The notes under the pieces were generated by a model. That model was not told the DNA's origin. It ran no database searches and saw nothing but the letters and a program-made list of their open reading frames with translations. Positions 60,374-64,000 of a stretch of DNA of 64,000 bases are shown here, piece by piece. The number at the start of each line of letters is the position of its first letter. The first letter of the stretch is position 1. This DNA comes from an uncultured Rubrobacteraceae bacterium. Its GTDB lineage: Bacteria; Actinomycetota; Rubrobacteria; Rubrobacterales; Rubrobacteraceae. A program made the position numbers and the translations under genes. The stretch spans positions 62,001 to 126,000 of the forward strand of contig CADCVH010000102.1 in assembly GCA_902806085.1 (NCBI GenBank), read 5' to 3'.

Positions 60374-61297
60374 TTAGGGCTCCAACCACCCCTTCAGGTC
60401 ACGTTGAATAAGATCCTGCAACTTGAGCACGTCATCCCGGTAAGCCTCGGTAAGGCGCAGTCGCATCTCCGGCGAGAGCCGGGGAGGCTCGCGCAGGTTC
60501 TTGTTCCTGAGATCGGCCACCATCCGCTTGCGCAGCCGGGTCGGTATAAACCGCTTGAAAGGGGCTTTGAGAGGGCTGGACGTCATCAAGAACGAGTGGA
60601 TGGCCTTGCTCTTGGGGATCCCGCTGCGGTTGAACCTCACGGAGGTGTCGGGACGGAACTGCGGGTCCACGCCGAGCCGGCGGAAGATGTCCCCGGCCAC
60701 GTTCGCGGGATCCGACTTTAGATCCTCGTACAGGTAGACCGAGATCTGCTCTCTGTCAAAGGTGTCGAAGTACCTCTTTAACTGCTCGTGGTAGAAACCC
60801 ATACGCTTGTAGTGCCAGATCCAAGACCAGTGGTCCGCGACGCGCCTGTCCTCTTCCGCGAGCGCGCGGCCGAAATCGGCGTACGGCTCGAGGCCGTCGC
60901 GGACCAAGTGGGTAAAGGCAGAGTGCGCCCTCTCGGCCGGGTTCCTCAACACGGCTACAAGCTTCGCGCCCGGCACGTGGTGCCGGATCCGGCCCGGAGC
61001 CTGCGCGTCGTAGAGGTAAAGGGGCGACGCCTCGCCCAGAGCGATCTCGTCAGATACCCCGTCGAACAGCGCCTCGTAGTCCTCCAGCCGGGTCACGGAC
61101 CAGCTGTTTATCCTCTGCGGGGCGCTCGGGTCCCGGAAGTCCACCGTCTCGCCCTCGAGCGCGAAAAAGTTGGTCTCTTTGACGGGGCTCATGTACACCT
61201 GCGGATGCTGCTCCAGGTACCGGTACAGCGCGGTCGTCCCCGACTTTCCGGCGCCTATGATGATGAAGTTGGGCATCGTCATACGGTCTATCTCCAT
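60374..61297 (-). CDS. Sulfotransferase (carbohydrate type)
   Basis: PNFIIIGAGKSGTTALYRYLEQHPQVYMSPVKETNFFA; KLVAVLRNPAERAHSAFTHLVRDGLE. Confidence 0.9.
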   Translation of the reverse strand: MEIDRMTMPNFIIIGAGKSGTTALYRYLEQHPQVYMSPVKETNFFALEGETVDFRDPSAPQRINSWSVTRLEDYEALFDGVSDEIALGEASPLYLYDAQAPGRIRHHVPGAKLVAVLRNPAERAHSAFTHLVRDGLEPYADFGRALAEEDRRVADHWSWIWHYKRMGFYHEQLKRYFDTFDREQISVYLYEDLKSDPANVAGDIFRRLGVDPQFRPDTSVRFNRSGIPKSKAIHSFLMTSSPLKAPFKRFIPTRLRKRMVADLRNKNLREPPRLSPEMRLRLTEAYRDDVLKLQDLIQRDLKGWLEP

Positions 61298-61386
61298 CTA
61301 ACGGGATACCGCGATACTAACACCGGCGGAACGACGATGCGATTCGCCGTGACGCGGCCTACGCCTCGGCATCCGCGAGAGGCCGC

Positions 61387-62688
61387 CTAGACCGAGGTTG
61401 GGGTGGGGCTCAGGGGCAGGCTAACGTCTTGTGTGGCAGTGCGGGTAGAGATTAGGCCGTGCCTGTAAGCCATCAGCAATCCCCACGACACCGCGCCTAT
61501 GGGTAGCCCCTGGCCCTGCGGGATTATGTACCGGGCTTGCAACGGCGAGGCGACGAGGAACATGAAGCAGACGATGAAGAGCGTCCAGACGAAGAGGCGC
61601 TGTCTCGGGCTCACGTCGGCAGCGGCGTAGGCCCATACCAGCCTAAGCAAGTTCGTACACAACCACGCGACGAAGACCAGGTACAAGGCGAGGCCCACCA
61701 GCCCGAACTGGAATGTCACGCCCAGCAAGCCTATATCGGCCGGATAGAGGTGACCGAAGATGTCCTGGTAGGACAACGACTGGACGCTGTCCTGCCCGAA
61801 CCCGAGGAGCGGATACTCCCGGATAACCTGCCAGGCCTTTTGTACCTCGACTATCCTTACCTCGTAAGAGAGGTCCGTACTGAACGCGCCGATGAAGGCG
61901 GCGCGCAGGTCGGGGGTCAGGAGCGCGACGACAAAGATGTACAGCGGCAGCATGATCATCGTCAGGGCCGCGCGCCCGGGCCGCCGCAAGAAGATCACGT
62001 ACAGGATCAACGCTATAACGGCGGATGTCAGCAGCGCGCGGGGTATGGTGATAGCCAGCAACAAGGCGGATACCGCGACCACCAGCGATGCGAAAGGCAA
62101 CAGGCGGCGCGCCTGGAAGAGCCTCCCGCCGAAGTACAGCAGCAGAAAGAGGTTTACGGCGTTCAACCGGCGCAACTCACCGCCGGCTTCGAGATAGGAG
62201 GACCCCAACTGCAGCACGAAGAATTGCCCCGATAGGAGCGCGGACTTGGGGGCCAGGATGATGTCGTAGGCGGCGTACCCCGCGGTGGCCGTGAGCATCG
62301 CGAGGATAAAGACGCGCCGGAAGTCCGCCAGCTCCCATCCCCTCACGGATAGGAGATAGACGATGGGGCCCAGCAAGACGAACACGAAATACCTCTGGGC
62401 GAAGATGCTAGGGAGCAGGGGCGCACCGGTCCTGAGGGCGAAGACGTAGGCGTACAGCAGCACGAACGACACCAAACCGAGGGCCGGAAGGAAGACGTAA
62501 GGATTCCGGAAGGACGCCACTTTGGTGGAGGCGGCGAGCCACGCGAAAAGCAAGAGCGTGCACACCTCGGCGAACTCCTCGAAGCGCAAAGCGAGGAGTG
62601 TGGAGTACTCGAGGAACCCGAGAGCGCCCGTCAGGCTGATGAAGAGCAAGACCTGGGCAAGAAGCGGTTGGCGCAGGCGTACGGCCAT
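61387..62688 (-). CDS. O-antigen ligase/polymerase-like membrane protein (Wzy-type)
   Basis: About a dozen hydrophobic segments; ...VQKAWQVIREYPLLGFGQDSV... loop typical of O-antigen ligase/polymerase family. Confidence 0.75.
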   Translation of the reverse strand: MAVRLRQPLLAQVLLFISLTGALGFLEYSTLLALRFEEFAEVCTLLLFAWLAASTKVASFRNPYVFLPALGLVSFVLLYAYVFALRTGAPLLPSIFAQRYFVFVLLGPIVYLLSVRGWELADFRRVFILAMLTATAGYAAYDIILAPKSALLSGQFFVLQLGSSYLEAGGELRRLNAVNLFLLLYFGGRLFQARRLLPFASLVVAVSALLLAITIPRALLTSAVIALILYVIFLRRPGRAALTMIMLPLYIFVVALLTPDLRAAFIGAFSTDLSYEVRIVEVQKAWQVIREYPLLGFGQDSVQSLSYQDIFGHLYPADIGLLGVTFQFGLVGLALYLVFVAWLCTNLLRLVWAYAAADVSPRQRLFVWTLFIVCFMFLVASPLQARYIIPQGQGLPIGAVSWGLLMAYRHGLISTRTATQDVSLPLSPTPTSV

Positions 62689-63172
62689 TATCCTGATCCT
62701 TCTAATCGACGGTGGCTGCGAGACGGCTCGCAGCCAGGAAGGGAGGATCGACCACCGTGAATATCGTCCGGCGCAAGACACGACGAAGCCTGGGAACGTC
62801 TGTGGGGGCGGACGCAGTGGACGATGTCTCCTCCATATTTACGAGAAAGTTGAGGCCGCCATTGTACACCTACCAAAGGGGATTACGCCCGTGCGACGGT
62901 TGCGGACCTCGGCGGCTGCCTCGGCGGCTGTCCCGCCGCCCACGGCCGGCCACGCCTCGCTGATCCCCGTGCGAAGGCGGTGCTTTATGCCCGCCCCCGC
63001 GGCAGGACGAGCGACCCCTTGGGGGGGCGGTCCGTCGCCGGCGGCCGACGGCCATGCAGTGGTGCTAAACTACGCGTATGGAGGGATCTCGGTCCCGGTG
63101 GTGGATAAAAAATGCGTTCCGACCCGCGGCCGGCTCGCGCCGGGGTCGCAGGATTCGACAGCGGAGCCGGTC

Positions 63173-64000
63173 ATGAGTTCGACGAACACCCGCAGAAGCG
63201 GCGCCCCGGGGAGCCAGAAGGCGCGGCGGCTGCTCTCGAAGGCCTACAGGGGAATAACGAGCCCCATGCGCCTCCTGCCAGACTTTATAATCATCGGGGG
63301 GAAAAAGTGCGGTACTTCCTCCTTGTACAATTACCTTTTGGAGCACCCGAACGTGGCGGGGGCTTTCAGGAAAGAGGTGCATTTCTTCGACAACCGCGCC
63401 GGCGGGGACGGGACCCTGCGCTACCGGGCGTACTTCCCCACCTCGGCGTACAAACGCCACGTCAAGCGGAGCCGGGGCCTGGATCTCCTGACCGGTGAAG
63501 CGACCCCTTACTACCTCTTCTACCCGTTGGCGCCCGCACGGGTCCTAAAGACCGTCCCGAACGTCAAGCTGATAGCGCTATTCAGGGACCCTGTGGACCG
63601 CGCATACTCCCACTACCATCACGAGGTACGTAACGGGACGGAGACGCTGTCTTTCGAGGAAGCGATCGAACGAGAGGCCGAGCGCCTCAGCGGCGAGTGG
63701 GAGAAGATCGGCCACGGCGCCTACGATAGCCTCAGCCACCGGAGGTACTCTTACCTATCCCGGGGCGTCTACGTGGACCAGTTGAAAAACTGGAGGGCTT
63801 GCTTCCCCGAAGAGCAACTCCTGATCCTGAGAAGCGAAGACCTCTTTGCGGACACTTCGGCGGTCCTGGAGATGACGGCCGGCTTTCTGGGTCTACCGGC
63901 GATGGAACGCGAAAACCGCAGGAGGGTCAACAAGGGCGCTTACACGGAGGCTATGGACGAAGAGACGAGAGGGTACCTCATCGACTATTTCAGGCCCCAC
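63173..64000 (+). CDS. Sulfotransferase (truncated by window end)
   Basis: MSSTNTRRSG...PDFIIIGGKKCGTTSLYNYLLEHPNVAGAFRKEVHFFDN; KLIALFRDPVDRAYSHYHHEVRNGTETLSFEEAI. Confidence 0.92.
   Translation, partial: MSSTNTRRSGAPGSQKARRLLSKAYRGITSPMRLLPDFIIIGGKKCGTSSLYNYLLEHPNVAGAFRKEVHFFDNRAGGDGTLRYRAYFPTSAYKRHVKRSRGLDLLTGEATPYYLFYPLAPARVLKTVPNVKLIALFRDPVDRAYSHYHHEVRNGTETLSFEEAIEREAERLSGEWEKIGHGAYDSLSHRRYSYLSRGVYVDQLKNWRACFPEEQLLILRSEDLFADTSAVLEMTAGFLGLPAMERENRRRVNKGAYTEAMDEETRGYLIDYFRPH

Overview
High-GC window resembling an actinobacterium, probably Rubrobacter-like by protein character; taxonomy was not computed. Four blocks are readable. (1) About 1-21 kb: a divergent sulfonate (taurine) locus. 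One arm (+) carries a sulfoacetaldehyde acetyltransferase (Xsc), a taurine:pyruvate-type aminotransferase, permeases, an amidohydrolase and acetate kinase. The other arm (-) carries a LysR regulator, a fused FeS/NrfD membrane subunit, a large molybdopterin oxidoreductase without an evident Tat signal (SoeA-like candidate) and a SulP permease. An MHS-family MFS transporter and an Fe-alcohol dehydrogenase lie beyond. (2) About 21-43 kb: a dense c-di-GMP/PAS signalling block with a hybrid kinase, a GGDEF response regulator, three PAS/GGDEF/EAL proteins (one split by an apparent frameshift) and two HD-GYP proteins (one with a degenerate HD motif). It also holds a LamG protein, an NlpC/P60 protein and a ~450-bp hairpin-rich ORF-poor region that could be a structured RNA. 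(3) About 43-50 kb: an MFS transporter, a NarL-type two-component system and two pseudo-receiver proteins. (4) About 50-64 kb: an exopolysaccharide locus with a polyprenyl glycosylphosphotransferase, a GGDEF-EAL protein with degraded signature residues, a cupin, two GT4 glycosyltransferases, an O-antigen-ligase-like polymerase and five sulfotransferases. Short tandem repeats, mostly 12-bp and in frame, recur in loops of signalling proteins. No rRNA, tRNA, CRISPR array or transposase was recognised.
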